A DNA stretch of 64,000 bases, taken from Tethya wilhelma. Its lineage: Eukaryota; Porifera; Demospongiae; Tethyida; Tethyidae. The notes below the pieces were generated by a model. The model worked only from the letters and a program-made list of their open reading frames with translations. It had not been told where the DNA came from and made no database searches. The stretch is from NCBI GenBank assembly GCA_964030475.1, contig CAXIPT010000003.1:4006499-4070498 (forward strand), read 5' to 3'. The position numbers were made by a program, and so were the translations under genes. Shown one piece after another: positions 1 through 23,420 of the stretch (positions within the stretch are counted from its first letter, which is position 1; each line of letters begins with the position of its first letter).

Positions 1-19
1 ACATTCATGCATACTCCCT

Positions 20-65
<46 letters not shown>

Positions 66-101
66 AAACAAGTCACACACACACACACACACACTCTATA
101 G

Positions 102-10899
<10,798 letters not shown>

Positions 10900-11157
10900 A
10901 AGAGAACTATTTCAACTGAACACCGATAACAATTATCATTAGATGAACATAGAATGTTGTAGTTTGTTTGTTTGCAAATCTTAGGTTTGTTTTAGGTTTG
11001 AACTTGAGTTTTTGAGTTTGGATTTTCTCAGTAGATAAAATAATTATTATAACAAAGATTGATATAAATTTTACACAGAGAACATTTGACAAAATAATTC
11101 AACACCAAAGTATAGTAGTGTACGTGTAGAAGCATAAACATGTTGATAATATTTGTC
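10900..11157. other. Convergent 3' ends of dynein and VAMP4 genes
   Basis: AT-rich spacer of 258 bp between the dynein stop and the VAMP4-like stop on the opposite strand. It must hold both 3' UTRs. No other gene seen. Confidence 0.5.
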
Positions 11158-12482
11158 CTATTTCTTACGAACTTGGGTTGCAATGATGATAACTACAAGA
11201 TGAGGGGAATGGCAATGTCATCATTATGGGTACCAATTACATACACCCTATAATATACACTACTCTTACCAATGATGACCAGAATAATTAAAATGATGGC
11301 GGCGAGAATGAGTTTCAATCTGCACTGCTGCCACCAGGCCTTCTGTTGTAATCTCCTTGAGCTGTGTCTGAAGTGAGTGGCACTGTCTGCCAACTCCTCT
11401 GCAAGGAATCAAAGCACCATGTGTCAATAATTATGTCAAGTAAACCTACAGCCTTCTGTAGACTTTAGAGTAGCTAACAATAATAATTATAAACATCACA
11501 CCAGGCTCTCTTGTGTGGGGGAAACTAAGAGTAAGAGAGTTGGGGCTATACACATAGTATTTCTGTACCTGACTTCTCTTCCAGGTGTTCCAGTCTCTCT
11601 CCTCTGTCCAGTACCTTGGTAATGTTGTCCTTCATTATTCCAATCACTCCAGTCACCTGGTCCTGTACTCTGGAATAACGTAAAGATTCTCATTAACATT
11701 TCCCCCATAATAAATTATACTTTCAGTGGTTGTCTATCCAACCCAAGACCAACATCACCTAATGCCTGATGTGTGCAAACAATCACAGAGCAAAGGCAGA
11801 AGGGCTGTCTCATTTGACAACCATCTTGCCTTTGATTCACAGTTGCTAGGTATGTATGTGGTTTCAGGTTCACATTTCATGCTTGATTTCTTGTTTATAA
11901 ACTCTAACCAACAACTTTATTGTTTGCATACGTTCATATTTCATTATGTCCCAGATACTTGTTTAAATTCCTTTCCAGACTTGTTACTCTCCTTGCCAAA
12001 AGTTAGGCTAGTGTGACTACATACCTCTTTACTTTGTCATCATGGTGGAGGCTTCTAGCTGAATGGTGAGGTCCATTTGGTGTGCTGTTAACAAAGCTAC
12101 ATTGAGAGAAGCATACACAGCATGATAATGTATTGTTCATCTGTTTAACAGTGTACAGAGAACATGCATACCTACATACTGACACAGCTGAGCAGACACA
12201 AGAACAGGCTCCATGCAACTACAAGCATTCATTGTTTAGCCATGCCATGCTTATTGTTATACACAACTAGTTCTATAGTAAGGCTATAGAGAAGTCTAAT
12301 AGTACAATTCTTACATTTCTTCCTCTTCTTCATCAGAGGAGTCCAGTCCTAGCAAGTGGACCTGGATTTCAAGTTTCAGACAAGAACAGGTGATGATTAC
12401 TCCATCACAGCACTCATACACCATCAAAATATCTTACCCTATCTCTTCTTTCACCGTCTCCCTTCCTGAACTTGGGTGGCAT
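11158..12482 (-). CDS. VAMP4: VAMP4-like R-SNARE, 138 aa
   Basis: Vesicle SNARE for trans-Golgi/endosome fusion. Exons in coding order: 12438-12482, 12315-12361, 12025-12084, 11569-11669, 11270-11398, 11158-11192. They sum to 139 codons. The start MPPKF matches the VAMP4 N-terminus and is followed by an acidic DSSDEEEEE stretch. The R-SNARE motif begins RVQDQVTGV and has its zero-layer Arg in the ERGERLEHL-type region. A WW-containing juxtamembrane segment and a C-terminal hydrophobic anchor (about residues 110-130) ending in RKK complete the protein. The anchor is split by the last intron. The start lies 145 bp from the divergent glutaredoxin-like start, suggesting a shared promoter. VAMP8 is the main alternative, but the N-terminus favours VAMP4. 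Confidence 0.9.
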
Positions 12483-12627
12483 GTCTCTATAGATCTACTA
12501 TGGCTGGTGGATGTTATTGAAGGTGTGCTTTAATTAGAAAGTCTTCTACTATTGCGTCATTGCCTACTCAGCTTCTATTGTGCTATTTATAGTAACACAA
12601 TTGCCTAATTCATGAGGTAAGATGACA
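12483..12627. promoter_or_regulatory. Bidirectional promoter, VAMP4-like / glutaredoxin-like
   Basis: Only 145 bp separate the two divergent start codons, so both core promoters must lie here or overlap the 5' UTRs. Inference from spacing; no TATA box is obvious. Confidence 0.5.
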
Positions 12628-13120
12628 ATGGCTGCAGGCGAGGCTGCAGGGGTGGTAAGACATGTGATTAGGAAATTCAGTAACTCAACCATTCTCCCTA
12701 CACTGACACTCTTCACTAAGAAACATGTGAGCAAGAAGAATACAGATACACATGTGCAAACCACATATATACAGTACATACCATGACTTCAAACATATAA
12801 CCTATACATGCAGGAACATTGTTCATTATGTGATGAAGCAAAGCAGGTACTGGAAAAGTACATGTCTAAGGTAGGGAAAGCACACTCAATGCTTTCTAAC
12901 TTATTGCAAGCCTGTCCCTTTAATACTGCTATATTGCAATTGTAATTCATTTCAGTTTCACTATGAAGAGGAGTACATTGATGAGCCTGGAAACACCCAC
13001 TGGTTCGACCAGTACAAATACGACATCCCAGTGATCCACCTCAATGGACTTTACCTCATGAAACACAGAGTTAATGAGCGACTGTTACTGAAGGCTTTAG
13101 ACAAACACTCAAACAACTAA
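12628..13120 (+). CDS. Glutaredoxin-like protein (C5orf63/YDR286C type), 106 aa
   Basis: Small thioredoxin-fold protein. Exons 12628-12726, 12814-12870 and 12956-13120 sum to 107 codons with the stop. After a short, basic N-terminus the strand TLTLFTKKH leads into a CSLC motif (Cys-x-x-Cys), then a helix (DEAKQVLEKYMSK). The thioredoxin-fold cis-Pro is in YDIPVIHLNG. This is the layout of the DUF836/glutaredoxin-like family found from yeast to man, whose exact redox substrate is not established. The N-terminus could be a weak mitochondrial presequence (several Arg/Lys, few acidic residues). Divergent from VAMP4 and convergent with RPS5, 123 bp away. Confidence 0.88.
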
Positions 13121-13243
13121 CACATCACTTGCCACATTACAAACACATGTATATTAACTTGAACACATCACCAGAAATTTATTATTTTTCTCATCAATCA
13201 AAAAACGGCACATGCATGTCAAATGGTGTAGTTCGTTTCGTGA

Positions 13244-14139
<896 letters not shown>

Positions 14140-14273
14140 TCTTCCTACAGGTAATTTTATATTTCATTGTGAATCAAAGTATCTGTTGGGTCGTAGAATT
14201 CGACTGGTTTCAATGTACACACTCACCTTGCTTGACTTTCCAGAGGAACTACCACGAGGTCGAACTTTGGTAT

Positions 14274-14285
14274 TGCGCATGCTCA
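14274..14285. promoter_or_regulatory. NRF1-like motif upstream of RPS5
   Basis: TGCGCATGCTCA is one mismatch from the palindromic NRF1 consensus (YGCGCAYGCGCR). It lies just beyond the presumed 5' UTR exon of RPS5. Related motifs occur at four other promoters in this window. Confidence 0.5.
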
Positions 14286-14369
14286 GAGTTCGGTTAATTA
14301 GAGAACAGAATTATACGGTATAATTTCCGTTCCCGGGAAATACAAAATCAACTGATTCAACTGAATTTC

Positions 14370-15648
14370 TTATATACCAGATTTGAACAAACTTAAAAAT
14401 TTAAGCAATGCTTCACTATGTCCATTAACTTGTACCATCTTCTTCAATAGTAGAGACAAGTTTCCAAATGCTTCTTGCTGCTCTTCAGAAGCTACAAAAC
14501 GAATGAACAAAGCATGACACAAAGTCAACTAAAGTTACTAAACCCAGCCTGAAACACACTGACCATCTAATGGCGCTTTCACTTGTAGAGATAGAGACTG
14601 CTCCACACAGCCAGGAGGAGTCACACCAATGTTCCAAGTAATCATCAAACTAGTCCTATAAAAAAAGATTGCAATAAGTTTTTTTTTTTAAAAAAAAAGC
14701 CCAGAAGAAAAATCAGACCAGGACACTGACTCACCCTCTAGACACACTGAACTGTAATCTTGTATCATCAGTGAGTTTCATACTTTCACCGTGGGCTGCC
14801 TGAAACACGCAGACACAACGTCTCAGTTATCCCTGAAGTGGACAGACTGACACACTACCTTTGCTTTGTTGAACGTTTCTCTTCTCTGCCTATGCACAAG
14901 ACAGTACTTGACGTAGGTCTGATAGAAACGCATGACATCACACTCTCGGGCTAGTCGACTCAGGAATGGCTGCATGCCTTTTTTAAGAGTTGGATCTACT
15001 TGTGCACCAAGTGCGACGATTCTGGCCCTCTCCTGCCCAACACCAACAGAATGAGTTGAAAGAAAACATTTCTATAATAAGCACATGTAGCAATAAAACA
15101 ATGGCTACCTTTTCTTCCCTGACTAAGAATTGCACATCAAAAGTGAAACCGCAGACTGACCCAGTGTGATTGTACTTTCGAATCAGTCCATCGTCGTCTG
15201 AAGGGAGTCAGAGAGAATTCCCATGAGTTGTCTGACAATGATAGTCTCATGTATGCTACACACACCTGAATGTGTCACCTCCCACTCTACATGGTCAAAC
15301 TTGACACCACTGAAAGCTTCGTTCATCTTGATCTGAGATTGTAGCAACTTCAGTTCACGATCTTCGGACAGTGTTGATACACTAAAATCATCTGTAGAGG
15401 TTGTCCTTTCAGAAGACTCATCTCCCGTGGAACATAGGGACAGACTGGGTCAATGGAAGTGAATAGAATATGCATGATAACACACGTAGGACCAAAGGTT
15501 GGTCCTCTTACATTGCTGCCTCTATTTCATCATTGGAGATATCATTGATAGGAGTCTCTTGTCTCTTCAGCTCATCCTCAAGGAGTGCAATCTCAGCTTC
15601 AAGCCTTTTGATGTCTGATTCACACTGCTGCTTCTGCTCCTCTAACAT
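14370..15648 (-). CDS. CENPP: CENP-P-like inner-kinetochore protein, 285 aa
   Basis: Probable subunit of the CENP-O/P/Q/U module of the constitutive centromere-associated network. Exons in coding order: 15512-15648, 15266-15444, 15109-15197, 14859-15032, 14735-14799, 14564-14655, 14370-14491. They sum to 286 codons with the stop, close to human CENP-P (about 288). An N-terminal coiled coil (residues about 2-32, LEEQKQQ...LEDELKRQE) precedes two mixed alpha/beta modules. One contains FDVQFLVREEKERARIV and ECDVMRFYQTYVKY, the other LMITWNIGV, which aligns with the CENP-P ELVIVWRIQI block. The first in-frame ATG places the coiled coil at the same distance from the start as in human. Similarity is moderate, so the name is an inference from architecture plus short blocks. 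Confidence 0.72.
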
Positions 15649-16109
15649 GACAAGAGATGGTGCACCTGCCAACCATAGAGGTGAATATCTATGCCAAATG
15701 CTACAAGATTTCAGCTAAATTTTAGTGTCTACCTTACCATCACCCAGGTGTGTTTGTCAGTGAGACGATTCATCATCAACTTGACTAGAATCTGGTTTGT
15801 CAGCCGTTGATGCAACTCTGTGGAAGACCAGACAAAATGACACATATAAATAACAATTTTTGAGAAAATGTGTAACTTCAGACAGACCTTTTTATTGCCT
15901 CTTGTACATGTTTTAGAATAGAGCCATCCAGATCCTCAAAAGACACGTCACTTGAGGAATCTGCAACTTCCACGTCTTGTTTTACCCGCCTGTTATTGGT
16001 GCGCGTTATTTGGAAAATAGAATTAAAAACCTGATTGAGGATCTAGATAGGTGTGTGTTGGTGTTGTCTCGCTAGCCAGAAACTATGTGTGTGCGTTGTG
16101 TGTTAAAGT
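15649..16109. other. Spacer between NOPCHAP1-like and CENP-P-like genes
   Basis: 460 bp between two same-strand genes. It has coding-looking stretches on the minus strand (about 15900-16000 and 15740-15830, acidic and Ser-rich), but I could not join them in frame to either neighbour. They may be alternative or 5' exons. Otherwise nothing identifiable. Confidence 0.35.
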
Positions 16110-16785
16110 TCATCCCACTTCTTCAATACAAGGTCTCTGTGAAGTTCTTTTATTACTTAGGTTCTTTTCTTGTGCACTGTCATCACTGTGACCACTGTCA
16201 CTATCCTCACTGCTAGAATCAGATGAGTCTGGGATTGGCATTACTGCAAGATCCTGTGAGAATGGCATATATAACTATAAACTAGTATACATAATGCAGC
16301 ATTTTATAATAAGCTGTACGTACTATTTCAATGAAAGCTTCTCCATCTTCAACTGCCTCAATATCAAGGGATTCCCTTGTTTCAGTCTGGACTCTCTTCT
16401 GAAGTTCTTTGTCTGCTTCTTTCATGACTGGAAGAAACGACTGGACTCGAGACAGCACTAGAGTAATATATCTTATAATAGTGAGATATATCAACCAAGA
16501 TAGTATAACTTATGATATACCTGAGCTCCTATCCACCTTGAATGTTTTGGGAGGTTCAGAAATTAACTGTTTCTCTTTTGTTTGGCTGTTATTATGAAGA
16601 AACTTTACCCCTAAAATGTAGACAATAAGCATGAATAAGTGTAATATTATCATTATCCTAAGTTGAGAACCAAACGGAGAAGTTGTGTGCATACCTGGAC
16701 CTTTGGGAGGTTTTAGAAGTTCCTTCGAACGCCTCTGAGTTCTGTTAGGTTTATTTTTCTTTGTCTCGTCCACAGCACTAGCCAT
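16110..16785 (-). CDS. NOPCHAP1: NOPCHAP1-like box C/D snoRNP assembly chaperone, 152 aa
   Basis: Exons in coding order: 16695-16785, 16521-16610, 16324-16457, 16110-16253, giving 153 codons with the stop. The core block FKVDRSSVLSRVQSFLPVM matches the conserved ERSPLLDQVQTFLPQM region of human C12orf45/NOPCHAP1 as I recall it. A second block (SLDIEAVEDGEAFIEI) and an acidic Ser/Asp tail (SSDSSSEDSDSGHSDDS) follow, as in the human protein. The human homologue links NOP58 to the R2TP assembly machinery. The basic N-terminus (NKPNRTQRRSK) could serve nuclear import. Divergent from DENND6 with 106 bp between starts. Confidence 0.78.
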
Positions 16786-16891
16786 AGTCACCTTAGAGAC
16801 CTGTGAGTGTGGAAAAAGTACCACGTGGGTCGGTACGCATTAAATAGAAATTTGAGGTAGCTGGTGGGCTACATTTGGAATCTTCGCTGAC
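16786..16891. promoter_or_regulatory. Bidirectional promoter, NOPCHAP1-like / DENND6
   Basis: 106 bp between divergent ATGs. It contains a CCACGTGGG palindrome (CACGTG E-box), which is a plausible activator site. Inferred from spacing. Confidence 0.5.
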
Positions 16892-19390
16892 ATGGCTGAA
16901 GTTGCAAATCCTAAAACTAGAGCTACAAAAGAGGACAGTGGTTCGAATGGAACATGGGAGAACTTCTCGCATTGGCTCTGCTGTGCCTGCGTGGTGACCT
17001 TTGACCTTGAGCTGGGACAAGCACTTGAGGTACATAGAATCCTTATAATGTATTTTGCATGCAAATAACTGTCTTTATGTTTGTCTTACAACAGAGTATC
17101 ATTCCTAGCAACTATGCAATTTCCGACACTGAAAAGAGCAACATTTGTTACTTGGCCTTCCCCGACTCCAACTCAGGGTGTATGGGAGACACCCAGTTTC
17201 ATTTCCGTGTGAGGTGTTCGGGTGAGGGGGCTGGAGGGACCGGCCTCAAGAAATCCACCACCCATTACGGAGCACCATTGGTTCTAATGGTACAGAGTTT
17301 AGATATTCAATAGTATAGTTCAAAAATGTCATACTCTGTTTCTCTTACAGCCTGATGCTGGATACTATTATGGGTTTGTCTACTTCAGACAAGTCAAAGA
17401 CTCTGACATAAAGAGAGGGTACTTTCAAAAGGTAGGCTGCCAAGAGTGCAGCTGGTTGTCTCATTAGCTCCTTGAGCTATGACTGAAGTGTTCATTGCAT
17501 ATCAACTTTCTAACTTTACAGTCAGTTGTACTGCTAACAAGACTTCCTTATATCACTTTCTTCTCTCAAATGGTAAGACTCATAAACTGTGCTCATTGTG
17601 GAGTAACGCTTTGTTACTTTTATTAGTTTGTTTCTTCTTCCACATATCCAGGTGCAAAAGATTGCCCCTGAATACTTTGCCAATGGCTTAGCATCACTAG
17701 AAGCAGGTGAGCGTGTGTGTGTCCTCCTCTGTAGTAATATCATATAACTACTGTGAATAGTCCTCTAATTATTCCAATTAACAATGATTAAGAAACTATA
17801 CAGTAGTCATTTTTTGCTGGCTCCCTTTGCTCAATGCTCATCTCATTATGTAATTCAATCATGCAGCATGTTACAACGTCAACCAGTGGCCCCTCCCTCG
17901 TCCTGGGCAGCTGTTTCAGTTGCCTCTCCTTGGACAGCTCTTCCATGTGAGTCAATTTGTCTCTGGGACATACATGCACTCACATGATAATATGACATCC
18001 CAGTGTTTGTGTTGTGTGGTCTGTGTGTGTATCTTGGAGCTGTTGGTTTGTTGTTTCAGGTGAGATTACCAACCAAATCTGACAAACCAGGTAGTGGTCG
18101 GGGATTGGAAACTGATGTAGCCAAGAAATCTGTGAGTAAAAATGCCAGCATTGCATTGCAAAATTCCACATACATAATCGTACATGTGTGTACTTGCAGG
18201 CAGCCATCACAGTCATACCATCAGTTCATGATTTGAATCTCTACCAGTAAGTTCACTATACAGAGCCATCACTGTTGTAGTTCACCTGATGGAACTAGCT
18301 GCCCCACCTTACAGAGCCTTGCAGCCGGTACTGAACAACTTTGAGCTAGTCTGGGAGCTGGTACTGACAAATGAGGTAGCTATACTTTAATTGTTATGTG
18401 TTATTAGCTGTCATTGTTGTTGGTTATTATGTAATGAGGGAATTTTTTTCCCAACCAGCCATTGGTGGTGATGGCCACCTCTCCCACTCTGTGTGCTAAT
18501 GCCGTCCAGGCGCTAGTCAGTCTGATCCATCCGTTGAAGTATGCTGGAGATTTCCGGCCATATTTCACCATTCATGATTCAGAATTCAAACACTATACTA
18601 CAAGAACACAAGCTCCGTAAGTCACAACCATTATTAACCTCGAGCAAGACAAACTGTATCATGTATGGTTAAAGATGACCTAATCCATAGATATATATAG
18701 CAAGGGAATCATTTGTGCTTAGTCTAATAGTGACAAAATTTAATAACAATATCTTTGCTGCAGTCCTCAAGTCATTCTTGGAGTGACTAACCCATTCTTT
18801 GTGAAGACGTTTGAGCACTGGCCTCACACCATCCGCCTGGCTGACCAGAGTGGCTCCTCTGAGGACCAGCTGCCTGGGAGGAGCGGCAGGATGACCAGTG
18901 ACCTCTCCGACACCAAGCCAGGCATGCACACAAAGTACAAGCCATTCCTGAGCAAAGATAAGGTGTTTACCAAGGCCATTTCCACCAGCAAGGTACCGGC
19001 ATGTGTTTGCTTGTGTGTTTGTCTGTGAATTGAATGAGGTATAGATGTAAGCTATGTGTTCGAAATTGTTTATTCCTTATTAGAGTGCACCAGGCAAGAG
19101 ACCAATGGCAGTTCATGTATGTATTCAAGGAAACATGTATTGTATAGCCTTCAATGAAGCTACAAAAATGTTGTTTCTTTTCCTTGTAGAATGTGATGAT
19201 CAAACGACATGCTCTAGAGATCACTACCAGCTTCATCATTCCACTGGTGAGTGCCTGTGTATGCATGGAGGAATAGTCATGATTCAGTAATCTCTGTTTG
19301 ATAAGTGATATCACTGTCTTCTCCATTTCTTCAGGAACGTTACTTGGCTAGTTTGATGCCACTAAAGAGAGATGTTTCACCGTGGAGAGT

Positions 19391-19451
<61 letters not shown>

Positions 19452-21335
19452 ATTGCCTAGCAACCAAAGTTTTTATAGGCTAATTGCCAGTTATTATGAT
19501 GGGTGGAGGTGACGATAAAGTAGCTAGGAGTCACAGGGAGCCAATGGCAAACAAACTAGTTTCATGCCCTTAAGTGTGCGGCACTCGACCATGGATTGAG
19601 TGTCCCCCACTTATGAGTCATGCAACTATAGTGTGTGTGTGTGTGTGTGTGTGTGTACGTGTGTACATGTGTGTGCGCGCAAGGCAGCTGCCTGTTACAG
19701 TACACTAGTGTACTGATAATCAAATTCATGATTGAACTGTGCATAGCTTAAAAAATTAATCCTATCAAGTATCCTCTCTTTAGAGGCTAAACTGTATAAT
19801 AAAATTATTATATATGTGAATGAATAGTATATCATCTGCATGCAAAATAATTATTATCTCACTGTATCAAAGATAATCTAGCTACCCCCATAGTTGTTCT
19901 TCATCCACTCTTTGAAATCATTGGGTGGATCTTTTCCCTGGCCACTCTTGACCACTGTCCCATATTTGGAGGGATTCACTGTATTCTTCCCAGCATTGGC
20001 TCCCATTGTCCGTTCCTTGAACTCCTTGATTTTCTCCTCATCATCGTGTAAGATCACATACTGCCAGGCTGGTTGACCTTGTTCTGCTCCTCTTACCAAC
20101 ATAACCCTGTATGTTGCCTCCCTCCTCTCCCAGGTATACTCTGGTGAGAAGGTACATGGCTCCTCAAAGGATGGTGCACTGCAACTCAGCCAGGTTGAGT
20201 CAACTCTGTAGATGTGTTGTTCTTTGGCCACTTCAAATCCTGAAGGCCGTATTAATGTCCTCCCAGTGTTCTTATCATTGAAATATGCTCTCACTGAATA
20301 GAGTAGTCGATATGGTATTTCTGTTGGCTTGCATGATGCTCTCACCTTCATCAGTATTCCTTTCTCTCTGGCTGAGTGTCCACATGGCTTCACTCCCTGC
20401 TCATCCAGGAACTTCCCTAACTCCTTCACCCATTGGTCAGAGTAGCTGCAGTCTGTGTTGATAGTTAGTACACGTCCTTTGAAGTGATTACAGTACAGCT
20501 CAGCTAGATCTCTGAAAGTGATGAAGCCATCTTCAAAGCACCAGTCTCCAGTGTTCCTCTTACCAGGTCCAAAGTAGGAAACCATGACTGGAAGTGTTAG
20601 TTGTCAGAGTGAGTACACTGTGCCTACACTGATGCTTACTTCTACATCAATGAGCTTACCTCCCTCTTTGTCACTTGTGTTCATAAGTTCTTTAATTCTT
20701 CTCAGAACATTGCTCTTAGATAGTTTTCTCTCTGACTTACTTCTTATCGCACCAACCACACAGTCATGGTCATTGTAACCAGGAGAGGTTGCATACCTGG
20801 CCCACATTATACTGGCATCATCATCCCAGTTCTCAAACTGAGGAGGGAGATCCAGTGTCTTCAATTCATCCCAGTCATCTTCAGTCAACTTTACATCACG
20901 TCGTGGGACTATGTCAAGACCACGAAGATGGTCATCTGAAACTATGAAGAGAATGTCTCTAGAACCATAGGCACCGTATTGTTTCTCTCCATCAATTGTT
21001 ATTTCCCATGTTGTAACTGGTACATCAATGGCTGCCATGGTTACAAGACCTATATATACATTAACAAAAAAAAAACTTGTATTAACATGCAAACCAAGTC
21101 AATGTAGAGAGTGTTGTAGTAGGAGTTACCCAACAGATAAATCATCATACCTCGTTTGAGAGCTCTGGCTAGTTGTTGGACAATGCTTAATTTCTTGCTA
21201 CTTGTTTGGTTCTGTTTGTGTACCAATCATGTGACTATTGTTAATGACCCCACAATGTTGATATTCATGAAATGTGAATTATGACTATTGTGTGCAACAC
21301 TAGGGAGTTTTGTATTAAATAATTTATCTCAAATG

Positions 21336-21407
<72 letters not shown>

Positions 21408-21412
21408 GCCAN

Positions 21413-21481
<69 letters not shown>

Positions 21482-22203
21482 CACCACATGTAACACAGAT
21501 ACTAACATGTGGTTAAGTTTATCCTAGCCAAATCTACATACAATGCCGTCAGTGGTGTGGGAGTGCTTAGGTGGCTAACCCAGAGGGAAGGACTTAGAGG
21601 TTAACTATTCAATAGGTTTCAGCCTGTGTCTAGACCACAATAGAACAAGTCTCATTCCTATGCTGGAATATAAGCATGAGCCTAAGTAATGCTAACCATT
21701 TTTGTTCTGAAGCAGCTGCAAGCAGAATCTACTAGCTACCTTCTGAAAGTAACAGTGGGCAAGATCTTTTTTTTTTTTGGAGAAACTGTCTGGGATACCT
21801 ACAACAATGTAACAGGTATCATACAAAGTAGATAAATTTGTCACGTGGCGAGTTTTTCATACTTGGAGACACAGAAGAATGATGCTTCATCACTGCATGG
21901 ACTACCCGGACTCCTACCTAAGGGAGTGGTCCCGCCCATGTCCATAGGTTACCACTAGTCGGAAGTTCAAAGGGGCCGAAACTGGTGGTAATGCGATGAT
22001 TGGTTGGGGTACTTCCCTGATGACCGGAACTTTATTCTACTGAAACTTTGAAAACTTTACTATCATTACTATTATGTTTGTTGTATTGTTAATCCAACGA
22101 ATGTGGTGGGCTTAAGAAATGATTTTCTGCCCTAGCAGAGGCTCGGAAAGACAGTTGACAAGTCCTTCCCTTAATTTTTATTTTTCACTTTTCTGTTTTC
22201 ACC

Positions 22204-22254
<51 letters not shown>

Positions 22255-22764
22255 CCCTCTCCAACCAACAGCCTCCTCCTCAGCTAAAGCCATTCAATTC
22301 AGAGCAGTTTCTGAAGAGCATGGAAGGGGCTGGTCCTCACCTCACCTCTGGCATCAAAGGCAACTGGGTTGGACTGTACAGGTAATGGTAGGCAGCTGCT
22401 ACTGTGTGCTAGCTTGTATCTTCAGCTCCTGGTGGTACAAGATTGTAAGAATGATGTGTGTTTTGTAATTTCCTTGGTTTTTAGACGATTTCTCAATTCT
22501 CCTAATTTTGTTGGTTGGTTTTCGTTGAGAAAAGAAGAGGCAAATCAGAAGTTGAGACTGCTTCATCTGGACACACTCTGCAAAGCTGTGAGTGGTACTT
22601 TATAATGGTGTTTCAGTATGACCTGTAGGTCAGCAATGTTGTTTGTCCTGATATGTTTAGGACATGTTATTCTGGATGAGGGACAAACAAGAAGTTGAGG
22701 TGGTAGACTTTTTGATACAAGTGAAAGAGTGTATGGTGAGCAATAAGGAGAATGAAGCACTTGC

Positions 22765-22801
<37 letters not shown>

Positions 22802-22943
22802 GTCCAATGCCCTGAGTCACTACCCCTCTATCCCCCATCAAACCTTCCAAACTCTTCAATCACAAATCAAGGCAGTCATGAACAAGCTCCCTGAAGATCT
22901 CCAGTCGTGCCTTCAAACTGCTTTCTCCCAAATCCTTCCGTGA
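16892..22943 (+). CDS. DENND6: DENND6 (FAM116) Rab14 guanine-nucleotide exchange factor, 579 aa
   Basis: DENN-domain protein. Vertebrate DENND6 acts on Rab14 in endocytic recycling. Exons: 16892-17029, 17095-17289, 17351-17431, 17522-17572, 17652-17706, 17867-17946, 18060-18131, 18200-18246, 18315-18375, 18459-18616, 18764-18992, 19084-19116, 19190-19246, 19335-19388, 22272-22381, 22485-22587, 22661-22735, 22803-22943. The sum is 580 codons, close to human DENND6A/B (about 585-608). Recognisable blocks: [90 protein letters not shown] and the C-terminal [11 protein letters not shown]. The intron 19389-22271 is unusually long and contains an antisense gene, repeats and an N. Confidence 0.95.
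19449..19630 (+). repeat. Dispersed ~180-bp repeat bracketed by (GT)n, copy 1
   Basis: Unique core between two GT tracts (19392-19448 and 19632-19657). Its blocks CCTAGCAACCAAAGTTTTTA, TTAAGTGTGC and GCACTCGACCATG recur, inverted, at 56851-57000. That copy is also flanked by (AC)n. This is the structure of microsatellite-associated non-autonomous elements. No ORF. Confidence 0.75.
19878..21038 (-). CDS. Caspase-fold-like uncharacterised protein, probable pseudo-protease, 362 aa
   Basis: Two exons (20660-21038, 19878-20587) join in frame to 363 codons with the stop, antisense inside a DENND6 intron. Residues about 105-200 read like a caspase/metacaspase-type p20 core: a helix NVLRRIKEL, a strand VMVSYFGPG (129-135), then [12 protein letters not shown], and a strand [13 protein letters not shown] (167-179). 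Compared with the usual YSGHG...DSCYSG pattern, the His position appears to be Pro134. The Cys173/Ser order is also shifted (DCSYS rather than DSCYS). Catalysis is therefore doubtful. Proteins with the GDWCF/DG.ITF and PCGHxARE signatures occur as uncharacterised predictions in several invertebrates, from memory. A 5' UTR exon probably ends at a donor near 21152. The C-terminal half (about 200-362) is unrecognised. Confidence 0.6.
21339..21477. repeat. (CT)n joined to (GT)n across an N
   Basis: A CT tract runs to 21405, then CCAGCCA, an N at 21412, then a GT tract from 21414. The abrupt change of motif at the N suggests a scaffold join inside the DENND6 intron. The flanking exons are in frame, so no coding loss is required. 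Confidence 0.8.
21530..22130. other. Unclassified intronic block, possible old repeat
   Basis: Part of the long DENND6 intron. It contains no ORF with protein likeness. The stretch around 21890-22110 has a more even base composition and repeat-like texture, but no terminal repeats or second copy in this window. Confidence 0.25.
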
Positions 22944-23420
22944 TGCAACCAAAGTATGTTAGATCATGTGATGGTCACATGACCATTTCAATTGCCTTTA
23001 TATGTTTGCTATTGGACCTATAGCTATTCTTATTCTTGCATTTATCACTTGTTGTTTGTTTGTTTGTTTGTTTGTTGTTGTTTGTTCGTTTGTTGTTGTT
23101 TTTACCACAAACTTTAACTACACGAGTTAATTTGTTTGTTTGTGACCCTATTTATTTTTGAAAGGAAAAGTGGTTCTTTATTTTGGACAAACCATGTGTG
23201 AACACAAAAATACAATACACTATACATAATCAGCTGCTCCTAACAATCAGTGTCATGTGACTATAATGTGTGAAGTATACAGCTTGAGTTGATACATATG
23301 ACAGTCTGTTGTGTTGTGACCATATGTTGCATCACTCCATACAAGGCAAGGCTCAAAATGTATACACAATATGTTCGTACGTACAATGTACCTAAACTTC
23401 AATTCCACGATATCTTCAGC
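22944..23420. other. Convergent spacer, DENND6 / SRCR gene
   Basis: 3' UTR region for both genes, with a (GTTT)n tract around 23048-23100. No gene recognised. Confidence 0.4.

Noticed and set aside
11726..12016. Plus-strand ORF inside the VAMP4 gene
   Set aside because: No protein-like features; it lies in an intron of the minus-strand gene.
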